In this document: positions 47,586 to 57,631 of the stretch, piece by piece
How the letters are laid out: each line of letters begins with the position of its first letter
How positions within the stretch are numbered: the stretch's first letter is position 1
Assembly (NCBI RefSeq): GCF_000746525.1
Contig: NZ_CP009048.1
Span: 1 to 64,000, forward strand
Origin: Pseudomonas alkylphenolica
Lineage (GTDB): Bacteria > Pseudomonadota > Gammaproteobacteria > Pseudomonadales > Pseudomonadaceae
Length of the DNA stretch: 64,000 nucleotides
Direction: 5' to 3'
The notes under the pieces: generated by a model
The model's input: only the letters and a program-made list of their open reading frames with translations
Told to the model about the DNA's origin: nothing
Databases searched by the model: none
Program-made: the position numbers and the translations under genes

Positions 47586-48902
47586 TCAAAGCCCAAGTTC
47601 ACGTAAGCGGCGGTAGAGGGTCCGCTCACTTAAGCCCAGATGCCGGGCCAACTCGCTGCGCGAGCCGTCAAAGCTCTCCAGGGCCTGGGCCAGCTGCCCA
47701 AGGTTTTCTTTGTTGCGCCGCCGCACTGACGCTTGCGGATTGTCCATCCCGCTGCGCAGATCTGCCGGCAAGTGCTCGGCACGGATTACGCCGTCATCAG
47801 CAAACAACCGCGCCCGCTCGAGGATGTTACGCAGCTCGCGGATGTTTCCGGGAAAACTGTGCAGGCCCAACAGCTTTAATACTTCACCATCGACCTGAGG
47901 TGCCGTCTTGCCAGCCATTCGTTGCAGCAGGCTGTCGATCAGCAATGGCAGATCATCAACCCGTTCACGTAGCGCGGGTAAGCGAATGGGAAAGCCGCTG
48001 ATGCGGTAATAGAGGTCTTCACGAAAGCTGCCGGCCGCCACCATTTCCTTGAGCGGCTTGTGGGTGGCCGAGACCAGCCGGAAGTCCGAGTGGACGGTGC
48101 GCAAGCTACCGACTGGACGAAAGCTGCCGGACTCGATCAGGCGCAACAGTTTCACCTGCATGGCCAGTGGTACTTCGCCGATCTCATCAAGAAACAAGGT
48201 GCCGCCATGGGCCGCTTCGGCAAGGCCGATCTTGCGTTGCAGTGCACCGGTGAAAGCGCCCTTCTCGTAACCGAACAGCTCGCTTTCGAACAACGACTCG
48301 GTCAGGCCGGTGCAATCGACCACGACCAGCGGGCCGTTGGCGCGGGGGCTGCCAAGGTGTAACGCGCGGGCGAAGAGTTCTTTGCCGGTACCCGACTCAC
48401 CCTGTAGCAGTACCGGAATCTGAGCAGGCGCTGCTCGCTGCAAACTGGACAACGAGTCTGTGAACGCTACTGAGCGCCCTACCAGGCCTCGTTGCTGTGG
48501 CTGGGCTGACGCCACGGCGATGCTGGTCAGACGTTCGACAAAGGCCACCACTTCACCGTGCTGATCCAGGATCGGACGCAACTCAACGTCAACGTGTTCA
48601 GGCCCGCGTGGTGTGTGATGAACATGCAACACGCGTTCAGGCGCGCGGCTGTCCCAGGCCTTGCGCATCGGGCACAGCTCACCGGCCTGATCGCATGGCA
48701 CCGCATAGTGATGGGAAACCCGATGACATTTACCGCCGATCGGCGGCTGGCCTTCCACGCCGAACTGGCGCCGATAGGCAGCGTTGGCGGCGAGGATGTT
48801 GTAGTCGGTATCCAGCACGATGGCCGGTTGAGCATCGTGTTCGAGATACGACACCAGCGCCTGCACGGCAGGATCGGGAATAATTGGCGAAGAATAAGAC
48901 AT
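47586..48902 (-). CDS. fisR: FisR-like sigma54-dependent activator of sulfide oxidation
   Basis: 438 residues: a PAS-like sensor, a sigma54-interacting AAA+ domain ([44 protein letters not shown]) and a C-terminal Fis-type helix-turn-helix ([21 protein letters not shown]). The sensor has Cys59, Cys70 and Cys77, spaced 11 and 7, the same as the sulfane-sulfur-sensing cysteines of FisR as I remember them. It is divergent from the dioxygenase-sqr operon. The ATG giving [11 protein letters not shown] was chosen because upstream residues are not domain-like. Confidence 0.85.
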   Translation of the reverse strand: MSYSSPIIPDPAVQALVSYLEHDAQPAIVLDTDYNILAANAAYRRQFGVEGQPPIGGKCHRVSHHYAVPCDQAGELCPMRKAWDSRAPERVLHVHHTPRGPEHVDVELRPILDQHGEVVAFVERLTSIAVASAQPQQRGLVGRSVAFTDSLSSLQRAAPAQIPVLLQGESGTGKELFARALHLGSPRANGPLVVVDCTGLTESLFESELFGYEKGAFTGALQRKIGLAEAAHGGTLFLDEIGEVPLAMQVKLLRLIESGSFRPVGSLRTVHSDFRLVSATHKPLKEMVAAGSFREDLYYRISGFPIRLPALRERVDDLPLLIDSLLQRMAGKTAPQVDGEVLKLLGLHSFPGNIRELRNILERARLFADDGVIRAEHLPADLRSGMDNPQASVRRRNKENLGQLAQALESFDGSRSELARHLGLSERTLYRRLRELGL

Positions 48903-48949
48903 AAGGCACCAGGAGAAGCAGGCAAGCAGCTTAACTGAAGGCGAGAGGC

Positions 48950-49086
48950 ACTGCCAAAAACTGCCAGAGACTGCCAATGCCTGACAGCCAGAACGGCAGT
49001 CCGCATCAGGGCGAATCCCTGACAGCCAATGAAATCGCTGCTTGAGTGCAAAAAATGGTCAGTGCAACGATGGCATGCATCTTGAT
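48950..49086 (+). promoter_or_regulatory. Activator sites and possible sigma54 promoter of the sulfide operon
   Basis: Three direct repeats ACTGCCA start at 48950, 48960 and 48970, exactly one helical turn apart. CTGACAGCC and GGCAGT follow at 48981-49000. This is a plausible enhancer for the FisR-like activator. TGGCATGCATCTTGAT (49071-49086) is a reasonable -24/-12 element, though the -12 part is TTGA and not TTGC. A second candidate at 49122 is too close to the start codon. Confidence 0.45.
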
Positions 49087-49150
49087 AACAGCCTGACCCA
49101 TGCGCGTAAGGCTCAATGCCCTGGCACACGGAATTATCTGGAGAGCGGTA

Positions 49151-50035
49151 ATGATCATCGGCGGCAACTTGTATGTGGAAGCGTTGTTCGACAGCGTAAC
49201 TTCGACCATCAGCTATCTACTGATGGATCGTGGCAGCGGTGATTGCGCGTTGATCGACAGCGTACTGGACTACGACCCCAAGTCCGGTCGAACCGACAGC
49301 GCCTCGGCAGACAAGCTGATTGCCCGGGTCAATGAACTGGGCGGTAAGGTTCAATGGATTCTGGAAACCCATGTGCACGCCGACCACCTGTCTGCCGCGG
49401 CGTATCTCAAGCAGGCCCTGGGTGGCCAGATTGCCATCGGTAGCCAGATCACCCAGGTGCAGAAAGTTTTCGGCACGCTGTTCAATGCCGACAGTGGCTT
49501 CGCCCGTGACGGCAGCCAGTTCGATGTGCTGTTCGACGATGAGCAGCCGTTTACCATTGGCAACCTGCAGGCGCGTGCCCTGCACACCCCAGGGCATACG
49601 CCGGCGTGCATGACCTATGTGGTGGAAGTCGATGGCCAGAGCATCGCCTTTGTCGGCGACACCCTGTTCATGCCTGACTACGGCACGGCCCGTTGTGATT
49701 TTCCCGGTGCCAGCGCCCGCACCTTGTACCGGTCTATCCAGCGCATTCTCGCCCTCCCCGCTGATACCCGATTGTTCATGTGCCATGACTACCTGCCGGG
49801 TGGCCGCGAGCTGCGCTACATGACCACGGTGGCGGAACAGCGCGCCAGCAATATCCATGTCCGCGAAGGCATCAGCGAAGACAGTTTTGTTGCCATGCGC
49901 GAAGCCCGCGACGCCACCCTCGACATGCCGGTGCTGATTCTGCCTTCGGTGCAGATCAACATGCGCAGCGGTCAGCTCCCCGAACCTGAAGACAACGGTG
50001 TGCGCTATCTGAAGATCCCGCTCAACGTGCTCTGA
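49151..50035 (+). CDS. Persulfide dioxygenase-like MBL-fold protein
   Basis: 294 residues. Metallo-beta-lactamase fold with THVHADHLSAA, HTPGHTPACMTYV, FVGDTLFMPDYGTARCDFPG and MCHDYLPGG, matching ETHE1/Blh-type persulfide dioxygenases that oxidise glutathione persulfide to sulfite. The ATG giving MIIGGNLYVEALFD fits the family. It is the first gene of the operon under the FisR-like activator; sqr follows after 37 bases. Confidence 0.9.
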   Translation: MIIGGNLYVEALFDSVTSTISYLLMDRGSGDCALIDSVLDYDPKSGRTDSASADKLIARVNELGGKVQWILETHVHADHLSAAAYLKQALGGQIAIGSQITQVQKVFGTLFNADSGFARDGSQFDVLFDDEQPFTIGNLQARALHTPGHTPACMTYVVEVDGQSIAFVGDTLFMPDYGTARCDFPGASARTLYRSIQRILALPADTRLFMCHDYLPGGRELRYMTTVAEQRASNIHVREGISEDSFVAMREARDATLDMPVLILPSVQINMRSGQLPEPEDNGVRYLKIPLNVL

Positions 50036-50072
50036 GCTGTACCCAGAATTATTATTAAAGGAACACCTTGCC

Positions 50073-51344
50073 ATGCCTGCTCACACCACATCGTCGAAAG
50101 GCGATCATCACAAGGTCCTGATTGTCGGCGCGGGGGCTGCCGGTATCGCCGTGGCTTCAAGCTTGATGTGCCGCGATCCGTCGCTGGATATTGCCCTCAT
50201 CGACCCGGCCGACACTCATTACTATCAGCCCGGCTGGACGATGGTCGGTGCCGGTGTCTTCAATGCGCCCAGCACCGCGCGGAGCATGGCGTCGACCATC
50301 CCTTCCGGGGTTCGCTGGATCAAGGCCAGCGTCGAAAGCTTCGACCCTCAGGCGCAAGCGCTGACCCTGGATGATGGACGCTTGCTGAGCTACGAGCAGT
50401 TGGTGGTGTGCCCGGGTCTGAAGCTTGACTGGGAGGCCATCGATGGCCTGAGCGAAACCCTCGGCCGTAATGGTGTGACTTCCAACTATCGCTATGACCT
50501 GGCGCCCTACACCTGGCAGCTGGTGCAGAACCTGCGCGAAGGCCGTGCGCTGTTCAGCCAGCCGCCAATGCCGATCAAATGCGCAGGCGCACCACAGAAA
50601 GCCTTGTACCTGTCGTGCGATCACTGGTTGCGTGCGGGGCGTCTGGGTAACATCCAGGCGCAGTTCTTCAATGCTGGCGCGGTGCTGTTCGGGGTGGCGG
50701 ATTATGTTCCTGCGCTGATGGAGTACATCGACAAGTACGCGGTGGATCTGCAGTACTCCCATCGTCTGGTCGCAGTCGATGGCCCGGCCAGGCAGGCCAC
50801 TTTTGTTCGAACCTTGCCCGATGGCAGTAGCGAAACCCGGGTTCAGCCGTTCGACATGCTGCATGTGGTGCCGCCACAAGTGCCTGCCGATTTCATCCGC
50901 AATAGTCCCTTGGCCGATGCTGCTGGCTGGATAGATGTCGATCCGGCGACCTTGCGTCATCGTCACTTCGCCAACATCCACGCCCTGGGTGACGGGATCA
51001 ACACGACCAATGCCAAGACCGCTGCAGCCGCGCGCAAGCAGGCGCCGGTGGTGGCCAATAACGTGCTGGTCGCCTTGGGGCGTCTGCCGAAGTTGGCGCA
51101 CTACGATGGTTACGGCTCCTGCCCGCTGACCGTCGAGCGCGGCAAGATCGTATTGGCCGAGTTCACCTATGGCGGCAAGCTGGCGCCGAGCTTCCCGCGC
51201 TGGCTGCTCGATGGTCGCCGCCCTACCCGGCTGGCCTGGCTGCTCAAGGCGCAGATCCTGCCGCCGCTGTACTGGCGTTGCATGCTCAAGGGCCGCGAGT
51301 GGCTGGCCAAACCGCAGACAGTCGTTGCTGAGGTCCAGCAGTGA
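50073..51344 (+). CDS. sqr: Sulfide:quinone oxidoreductase
   Basis: 423 residues. FAD-binding VLIVGAGAAGIAVASSL near the N terminus, YYQPGWTMVGAG, VVCPGLKLDW and MPIKCAGAPQKALYLSCDHW with likely redox cysteines. It oxidises sulfide to sulfane sulfur and passes electrons to the quinone pool at the inner membrane. AAAGGAAC precedes the ATG. The TauE/SafE gene overlaps its stop by 4 bases. Confidence 0.92.
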   Translation: MPAHTTSSKGDHHKVLIVGAGAAGIAVASSLMCRDPSLDIALIDPADTHYYQPGWTMVGAGVFNAPSTARSMASTIPSGVRWIKASVESFDPQAQALTLDDGRLLSYEQLVVCPGLKLDWEAIDGLSETLGRNGVTSNYRYDLAPYTWQLVQNLREGRALFSQPPMPIKCAGAPQKALYLSCDHWLRAGRLGNIQAQFFNAGAVLFGVADYVPALMEYIDKYAVDLQYSHRLVAVDGPARQATFVRTLPDGSSETRVQPFDMLHVVPPQVPADFIRNSPLADAAGWIDVDPATLRHRHFANIHALGDGINTTNAKTAAAARKQAPVVANNVLVALGRLPKLAHYDGYGSCPLTVERGKIVLAEFTYGGKLAPSFPRWLLDGRRPTRLAWLLKAQILPPLYWRCMLKGREWLAKPQTVVAEVQQ

Positions 51345-52159
51345 TCGAACAGCCATTTCTCGCTGCAGGACTGGGAGCGATCATTGGTGCGGTGCTGGCG
51401 CTGACCGGGGCTGGCGGCGGCATTCTGGCCGTGCCCTTGCTGGTCTTCGGCCTTGGCCTGTCGATGGTCGAGGCGGCGCCGGTCGGACTGCTGGCCGTCG
51501 GCATGGCCGCGGCGGTCGGTGCCGTCCTGGGGTTGCGCCAAGGGGTGGTGCGCTACCGGGCTGCGGCTTTTGTAGCGCTGATCGGTATCGTTGCTGCCCC
51601 GTTCGGACTGATGCTGGCGCATCAACTGCCCAACGCACCGCTGGCCCTGGCCTTCGCGGCAGTGCTGGTGTATGCCTGTGTGCGCATGCTGCTCAAGGCG
51701 CGCCGCGAGCTGCGAGGTGAGCCGCCACTGGGCAAGCGTATGGTCATGCCGTGTGTGCTCAACCCGCTGCAGGGACGCCTGCGCTGGACCCTGCCCTGTG
51801 CCCGTGCGTTGGCGTTTACCGGTACGTTGTCCGGGCTGCTCTCGGGATTGCTCGGTGTCGGTGGCGGCTTTGTGATCATCCCGGCACTGAGTCGTTACAC
51901 CAACCTGGACATGAAAAGCATCGTCGCCACCTCGCTGGCAGTGATTGCCCTGGTGTCCACCGGGAGCGTGATCAGCGCCAGCGTCGGTGGGGTGATGCAC
52001 TGGAGCGTGGGTGCGCCGTTTGCCGGCGGTGCCGTGTTGGGGCTGCTGGTGGCCCGGCAGTTTGCCGGTCGCCTGGCCGGCCCACGCCTGCAGCAACTGT
52101 TCGCCACTGTCGGGATCTGTGCGGCAGTGCTGCTGGCGGTGAAAACGCTGGGCGCTTGA
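51341..52159 (+). CDS. TauE/SafE family sulfite/anion exporter
   Basis: 272 residues with about eight hydrophobic segments and the duplicated glycine-rich motif (GAGGGILAVPLLVF in the first half, GVGGGFVIIPAL in the second). The start is GTG overlapping the sqr stop (GTGA). Placed after the dioxygenase and sqr, it probably exports the sulfite or related sulfur anion formed. Confidence 0.9.
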   Translation: MIEQPFLAAGLGAIIGAVLALTGAGGGILAVPLLVFGLGLSMVEAAPVGLLAVGMAAAVGAVLGLRQGVVRYRAAAFVALIGIVAAPFGLMLAHQLPNAPLALAFAAVLVYACVRMLLKARRELRGEPPLGKRMVMPCVLNPLQGRLRWTLPCARALAFTGTLSGLLSGLLGVGGGFVIIPALSRYTNLDMKSIVATSLAVIALVSTGSVISASVGGVMHWSVGAPFAGGAVLGLLVARQFAGRLAGPRLQQLFATVGICAAVLLAVKTLGA

Positions 52160-52162
52160 GCC

Positions 52163-53050
52163 CTACTCTGCCAGCAAGGCGTCCTGCTCTTGCGCGCACA
52201 GCGCCAAGAGAAAATCCCAGACCACCCGCAAGCGTACTGACTTGTGCAGTTCGCGGCGGGTGCAGATCCAGTAGCTGCGCTGGATGGTTTCGCTGGGCAG
52301 TACCCGGACCAGCGCCGGGTCATGCCGGGCCATGTAGTTGGGCAGCACGGCAATCCCCAAGCCGGCACGCGCAGCCTGCTGCTGGGCGATCACGCTGGTG
52401 CTGCGAAACACTACATTCGGGGCGCGGCAGAAGCTGTTGAGGAACAGCAGTTCCTGGCTGAACAACAGGTCGTCGACATAGCCGATCCAGCTGTGCCTGG
52501 CCAGGTCTTCGCGGTGATGCAGCGCTGGCGCCTGGGCCAGGTACTCGGGGCTGGCATACAACGCCAGGCGGTAATCGGTGAGTTTGCGGGTGATCAACAG
52601 GTCGGCATTCGGTCGTTCCAGGTGGATGCTGATTTCCGCCTCGCGGTTGAGGATGCTGACGAAGCGCGGCACCGCAACCAGTTCCACCTCCAGCCCCGGA
52701 TAGCGTTCGAACAGGCTGCCCATGCGCGGGGTGAAGAACATGATGCCGATGCCTTCGGTGACACCCAGACGAATCTTGCCTAGCGGGGTGATGGCCTGAG
52801 TGATTTCTTCCTGGGCCAGCAGGGCGACGTTTTCCATGGCTTCGGCGTGCTTGAGCAGGGCCTGGCCGGAAGGTGTCAGTTCGTAGCCTTGAGCGTGCTG
52901 GACGAACAAAGCGGTGCCCAGACTCTGCTCGATATTATCGATATGCCGGGCCACGGTGCTGTGGGTGGTATTGAGGCGCTTGGCGGCTGTCAGCAGGCGG
53001 CCGCTACGCTGCAACTCGAGAAAAAACCGCAGATCATTCCAGTCGAACAT
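52163..53050 (-). CDS. LysR-type transcriptional regulator
   Basis: 295 residues. N-terminal winged helix (LRFFLELQRSGRLLTAAKRLNTTHSTVARHI) and a substrate-binding domain. Its stop is 3 bases from that of the TauE/SafE gene (convergent), and it is divergent from the GMC oxidoreductase, which it may control. Inducer unknown. Confidence 0.92.
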   Translation of the reverse strand: MFDWNDLRFFLELQRSGRLLTAAKRLNTTHSTVARHIDNIEQSLGTALFVQHAQGYELTPSGQALLKHAEAMENVALLAQEEITQAITPLGKIRLGVTEGIGIMFFTPRMGSLFERYPGLEVELVAVPRFVSILNREAEISIHLERPNADLLITRKLTDYRLALYASPEYLAQAPALHHREDLARHSWIGYVDDLLFSQELLFLNSFCRAPNVVFRSTSVIAQQQAARAGLGIAVLPNYMARHDPALVRVLPSETIQRSYWICTRRELHKSVRLRVVWDFLLALCAQEQDALLAE

Positions 53051-53187
53051 GCTTTTCCTTGTGAATCAGGTGTTCACGGACGTTGTGTTAAAACGCACAG
53101 CACTTGAGTGAAATCTAACGTTTTCATCTCGAAATTAATCAATAACATGGACCAGGACAAGAATAATAATCAGGCGCGAGGTTGCCC

Positions 53188-54837
53188 ATGCCATCAGCCG
53201 ATCCTGTCTACGATTACGTGGTCGTCGGTGCCGGTCCCGCCGGATGCCTGCTGGCCAATCGTTTGTCTGCCGACCCAAGCTGTCGGGTATTGCTGCTCGA
53301 AGCGGGCGGCAAAGACAACTATCCGTGGATTCATATTCCGGTGGGTTACCTGTATTGCATCGGTAACCCACGTACCGACTGGTGCTTCAAGACCGAAGCC
53401 CAGCCTGGCCTCAACGGACGTGCCCTGGGTTATCCACGGGGCAAGGTGCTCGGCGGCTGTTCCTCGATCAACGGCATGATCTATATGCGTGGCCAGGCTG
53501 GCGACTACGACCGCTGGGCCGAGCAAGGCAACGCCGGCTGGGCCTGGAAAGACGTGTTGCCGCTGTTCAAGGCCAGCGAAAACCATTTCGGCGGTGCCAG
53601 TGATACACACGGCGATGAAGGCGAGTGGCGGGTCGAACAGCAACGTTATTCGTGGCCGATCCTCGATGCTTTCCGTGCAGCGGCGGCCCAGAGCGGAATT
53701 GAAAGCGTCGCCGATTTCAACGGTGGTGATAACCAGGGCTGTGGATACTTTCAGGTCAACCAGCGTTCCGGGATTCGCTGGAACTCGGCCAAGGCCTTTC
53801 TTCGTCCGGTACGCAACCGTCCTAACCTGACCGTACTGACCGATGTGCTGGTCGATCAGGTAATCCTCGACGCCGGTCGTGCCTCGGCGGTAAGGGCACG
53901 CTGGCAAGGTAACTGGCAAAACTTCAGCGCCCGCCGCGAAATCATCCTTTGCGCAGGCTCGGTGGGTTCTCCCGGGATCCTGCAACGTTCCGGCATCGGC
54001 CCGCGTGGACTGCTGGAAAGCCTGGGGATAACTGTCCGGCACGAATTGCCGGGGGTTGGCGGCAACCTGCAGGACCACCTGCAACTGCGGCTGATCTATC
54101 AGGTCAGCGGTGCACGTACCCTCAATCAGGTCGCCAACAGTGCCTTGGGCAAGCTGGGCATGGGCCTGCGCTATCTGTATGACCGCAGTGGTCCGCTGGC
54201 CATGGCGCCGAGCCAGCTGGGGGCGTTTGTCCGCTCCGGGCCGGAACAGGCCACGGCCAACCTGCAATACCATGTGCAGCCGCTATCGCTGGAGCGCTTC
54301 GGCGAGCCGCTGCACCGCTTTCCGGCCTTTACCGCATCGGTGTGCAATTTGCGCCCGGCGAGCCGTGGGCGCATCGATATCCGCTCGGCCAACCCGGACG
54401 ATTCACCGCTGATCGATCCCAACTACCTGAGCGACCCGGAAGACTTGCGCGTTGCCGCCCAGGCCATTCGCATCACCCGCAAGATCGTCCAGGCGCCTGC
54501 CCTGGCGGCGTTCAGCCCACGCGAATACCTGCCTGGGCCGGATCTGCAAAGCGAAGAACAGCTGCACGAAGCGGCAGGCCAGATCGGTACCACCATTTTC
54601 CATCCGGTCGGTACCTGCCGGATGGGCAACGGTCCGCTGGACGTGGTCGATGACCAGCTGCGCGTGCACGGTGTGCCGGGGCTGCGTATCGCCGATGCCT
54701 CGATCATGCCGCAGATTGTCTCCGGCAATACCTGCTCACCCACCTTGATGATTGCCGAAAAGGCGGCGCAACTGATTACCCGGGGAATGTTATCCACAGC
54801 TCGGATCGATGAAGAAAACGCAATACCGACGCCCTGA
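53188..54837 (+). CDS. GMC-family FAD oxidoreductase (choline dehydrogenase-like)
   Basis: 549 residues. FAD motif YDYVVVGAGPAGCLLANRLS, the GMC signature GGCSSINGMIYMRG, and C-terminal HPVGTCRMG with the catalytic His region. The ATG was chosen over an in-frame TTG 6 bases upstream. It oxidises an alcohol that cannot be named from sequence. It is followed by an MFS transporter, so the pair may take up and oxidise one substrate. Confidence 0.9.
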   Translation: MPSADPVYDYVVVGAGPAGCLLANRLSADPSCRVLLLEAGGKDNYPWIHIPVGYLYCIGNPRTDWCFKTEAQPGLNGRALGYPRGKVLGGCSSINGMIYMRGQAGDYDRWAEQGNAGWAWKDVLPLFKASENHFGGASDTHGDEGEWRVEQQRYSWPILDAFRAAAAQSGIESVADFNGGDNQGCGYFQVNQRSGIRWNSAKAFLRPVRNRPNLTVLTDVLVDQVILDAGRASAVRARWQGNWQNFSARREIILCAGSVGSPGILQRSGIGPRGLLESLGITVRHELPGVGGNLQDHLQLRLIYQVSGARTLNQVANSALGKLGMGLRYLYDRSGPLAMAPSQLGAFVRSGPEQATANLQYHVQPLSLERFGEPLHRFPAFTASVCNLRPASRGRIDIRSANPDDSPLIDPNYLSDPEDLRVAAQAIRITRKIVQAPALAAFSPREYLPGPDLQSEEQLHEAAGQIGTTIFHPVGTCRMGNGPLDVVDDQLRVHGVPGLRIADASIMPQIVSGNTCSPTLMIAEKAAQLITRGMLSTARIDEENAIPTP

Positions 54838-54937
54838 CCAGGGTGCGTAGCAACAACGACACCGGACGCGGTCTGCCGGCGTCGACAGTGGAACAACAAG
54901 AATAATCACTGGGGCCTTGAGGCCGAGGACAGCAACG

Positions 54938-56560
54938 ATGTCGGATTACATTCAGGAGCAAGGCGCGGCGACGGTCAGCAACAGTCGCCGTGAAGAGCGC
55001 AAGATCATTTTCGCGTCATCCCTCGGGACAGTGTTCGAGTGGTATGACTTTTTTCTCTATGGGGCACTGGCCGCCGTCATCAGCAAGCAGTTCTTTGCCG
55101 GCGTGAACGACACCACTGCCTTTATCTTCGCCTTGATGGCGTTTGCCGCGGGCTTCCTGGTAAGGCCGTTCGGGGCACTGGTGTTCGGTCGTCTGGGGGA
55201 TATGATCGGCCGCAAGTACACCTTCCTGGTGACCATCGTGCTGATGGGCCTGTCGACCTTTGCGGTCGGCCTGCTACCGACCTACGCCAGTATCGGCATC
55301 GCCGCACCGATCATTCTGGTGATCCTGCGCATGCTTCAGGGCCTGGCGCTGGGTGGCGAGTATGGCGGCGCTGCAACCTATGTGGCTGAGCATGCGCCAC
55401 CGGGCAAGCGTGGTTTCCACACCGGCTTTATCCAGTCGACAGCGACCCTCGGTTTGCTGCTGTCGCTGCTGGTGGTGTTGGGCAGCCGCTACATCAGTGG
55501 TGATCAGTTCGAAGTCTGGGGCTGGCGCTTGCCGTTCCTGCTGTCGATCGTACTGCTGGCGATTTCCACCTGGATTCGTATGAGCATGCACGAATCGCCA
55601 GCCTTCGTGAAAATGAAGGCCCAGGGCAAAACCAGTAAAGCGCCGATTCGTGAGTCCTTCGGTTCCTGGGCCAACCTCAAGATCGTGCTCACTGCCCTGT
55701 TCAGCATCAACGCAGGGCAGGCGGTGACCTTCTACACCGCGCAGTTCTACGTGCTGTTCTTCCTCACCCAGATGCTCAAGATGGACCCGGCCCAGGCCAA
55801 TACCCTGCTGATTATCAGTGTGGTGATCGGCGCGCCGTTCTTCGTGTTCTTTGGCTGGCTGTCGGACCGTATCGGACGCAAGCCGATCCTGATGCTCGGC
55901 CTGTTGCTGGCTACCCTGCTCTACTTCCCGCTGTTCAAAGCCCTGAGCCATTACGCCAACCCGCAGATCGATGCTGCCAGCCGCCAATCGCCGATTGTGG
56001 TCATGGCCGATCCACAAAGCTGCACCTTCCAGTTCGACCCGGTCGGTAAAGCGCGTTTTGACAGTCCATGCGACAAGGCCAAGACCTTCCTGGTCAAGCA
56101 GGGCCTGCCCTACAGCTCTGAATCCGCCGCTGCCGGTAGCGAAGTGGTGGTGACCGTCGGCGACCAGCGCATCAACGGTTTCGATGAAGTGGCGCTGCGG
56201 GCTGCGATCGAAAAAGCGGGTTACCCGGCCAAGGCGGATCCTGCCAGTGTCAACGAAACCATGGTGGTGGTGCTGATCGTGGCGATGATCCTGATTGCGA
56301 CCATGACCTACGGCCCGCTGGCGGCGGTGATGGTCGAGCTGTTCCCGACCCGGATCCGCTACACCTCGATGTCGCTGCCTTATCACATTGGCAACGGCTG
56401 GTTCGGTGGCTTCCTGCCGACGGTGTCGTTCGCTCTGGTGGTGTACACCGGCGATATCTTCTATGGGCTGTGGTATCCGGTGTTGATCACTGGGGTCAGC
56501 CTGGTGGTCGGGCTGTTTTGCCTGAAAGAAACCCGCGATGTGAATATCGACAAGGTCTGA
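54938..56560 (+). CDS. MFS transporter, metabolite:H+ symporter type
   Basis: 540 residues with twelve predicted membrane segments and the MFS motif GRLGDMIGRKYTF and its second-half copy GWLSDRIGRKPIL. Residues about 340-440, between the membrane segments following the second motif, form a large hydrophilic insertion with two cysteines, likely periplasmic. That insertion is found in a subgroup of these symporters. It lies 100 bases downstream of the GMC oxidoreductase. Confidence 0.9.
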   Translation: MSDYIQEQGAATVSNSRREERKIIFASSLGTVFEWYDFFLYGALAAVISKQFFAGVNDTTAFIFALMAFAAGFLVRPFGALVFGRLGDMIGRKYTFLVTIVLMGLSTFAVGLLPTYASIGIAAPIILVILRMLQGLALGGEYGGAATYVAEHAPPGKRGFHTGFIQSTATLGLLLSLLVVLGSRYISGDQFEVWGWRLPFLLSIVLLAISTWIRMSMHESPAFVKMKAQGKTSKAPIRESFGSWANLKIVLTALFSINAGQAVTFYTAQFYVLFFLTQMLKMDPAQANTLLIISVVIGAPFFVFFGWLSDRIGRKPILMLGLLLATLLYFPLFKALSHYANPQIDAASRQSPIVVMADPQSCTFQFDPVGKARFDSPCDKAKTFLVKQGLPYSSESAAAGSEVVVTVGDQRINGFDEVALRAAIEKAGYPAKADPASVNETMVVVLIVAMILIATMTYGPLAAVMVELFPTRIRYTSMSLPYHIGNGWFGGFLPTVSFALVVYTGDIFYGLWYPVLITGVSLVVGLFCLKETRDVNIDKV

Positions 56561-56587
56561 AAGCTGTTAGCTGGGGATAACTGGCTG

Positions 56588-56660
56588 TGGCAGCGGGCTT
56601 GCCCCGCGATGCGATGTGACTGATGCATCGCCATCGCGGGGCAAGCCCGCTCCCACCTAG
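56588..56660. repeat. REP inverted pair
   Basis: Two inverted copies of the P. putida-type REP core GCGGGCTTGCCCCGCGATG, separated by a short spacer, between the MFS and plsC genes. It folds into a long hairpin and lies where two convergent transcripts end. Confidence 0.9.
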
Positions 56661-56799
56661 CCGGTTTTTTTATGCCGCGGAAAAACTTATGCACGATTTC
56701 AGGAAAACAGTCATACACAGAAATAAGTAAGTAAATTAATCACTTAGCGAATTTTTCAGCGAAAGATCCAAATACTGTACACAAGTTATCCACAGATCG

Positions 56800-57570
56800 T
56801 CAGGCAACGCCTTGCGCGGCGTTCGGGGCTTGTGCCGGCAACGAACCCAGGTCGCGTTGGGTCTGTTCGTTCCAGGCCGCTGCCCGGTCGTTGAGCTCGG
56901 CAATCGCGCGAGGGCCAGTGCCTTCAGCGTACATCGGCGCACCGATCACTACTTCAATGGTGCCAGCCCGCTTGTTCCAACCCTGCTTGGGCCAGAACTT
57001 GCCGGCGTTGTGGGCAATCGGCAGGACAGGCAAGCCGGCATTCACCGCCAGAGCGGTGCCACCGCGGGAGAATTTGCCGATCTGGCCGAACGGCACACGG
57101 GTGCCTTCTGGGAAGATCAGCACCCAGACGCCGTCCTTGAGCAGCTTGTCGCCTTCGCTGGCAACTTGCTTGAGCGCAGCCTTCGGGTTGTCGCGGTCAA
57201 TCGCGATCGGCCGCAGCATGGCCATGGCCCAGCCGAAGAACGGCACGTACAACAGTTCACGTTTGAGTACCTGGCTCAACGGCGAAAAATACGCCGAGAG
57301 GAAGAACGTCTCCCAGGTGCTCTGGTGATTGGAGAGGATCACACAGGGCTGCTTGGGAATGTTCTCAGCCCCGCTGACCTTGACCTTGATGTTCAGGAAC
57401 ACCCGCACCAACACCAGCGCGAAACGGCACCAGTAGACATTGATGAAGCGATAACGGGCGCTGAATGGCAGAAACGGCGCAATAAAAAAGCTCAGGGTGC
57501 ACCACAGCAAAGAGCTGGTACCCAGTAGCAGGTAAAAAAGAAAAATTCTGATCGCCTGCAGGATCGACAT
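56800..57570 (-). CDS. plsC: 1-acyl-sn-glycerol-3-phosphate acyltransferase
   Basis: 256 residues. N-terminal membrane segments, the acyltransferase motif NHQSTWET (H(x)4E variant of HX4D) and FPEGTR. It makes phosphatidic acid at the inner membrane. The ancestral neighbours are gmhB-glyS-glyQ upstream on the same strand. Its C terminus is Ala/Gln-rich. Confidence 0.93.
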   Translation of the reverse strand: MSILQAIRIFLFYLLLGTSSLLWCTLSFFIAPFLPFSARYRFINVYWCRFALVLVRVFLNIKVKVSGAENIPKQPCVILSNHQSTWETFFLSAYFSPLSQVLKRELLYVPFFGWAMAMLRPIAIDRDNPKAALKQVASEGDKLLKDGVWVLIFPEGTRVPFGQIGKFSRGGTALAVNAGLPVLPIAHNAGKFWPKQGWNKRAGTIEVVIGAPMYAEGTGPRAIAELNDRAAAWNEQTQRDLGSLPAQAPNAAQGVA

Positions 57571-57631
57571 AGCGGCATGTACCGTTGCGGGCTTGCCCGC
57601 CTAGTAAAAGTGCGCCTGGTTCGCAGACGCC

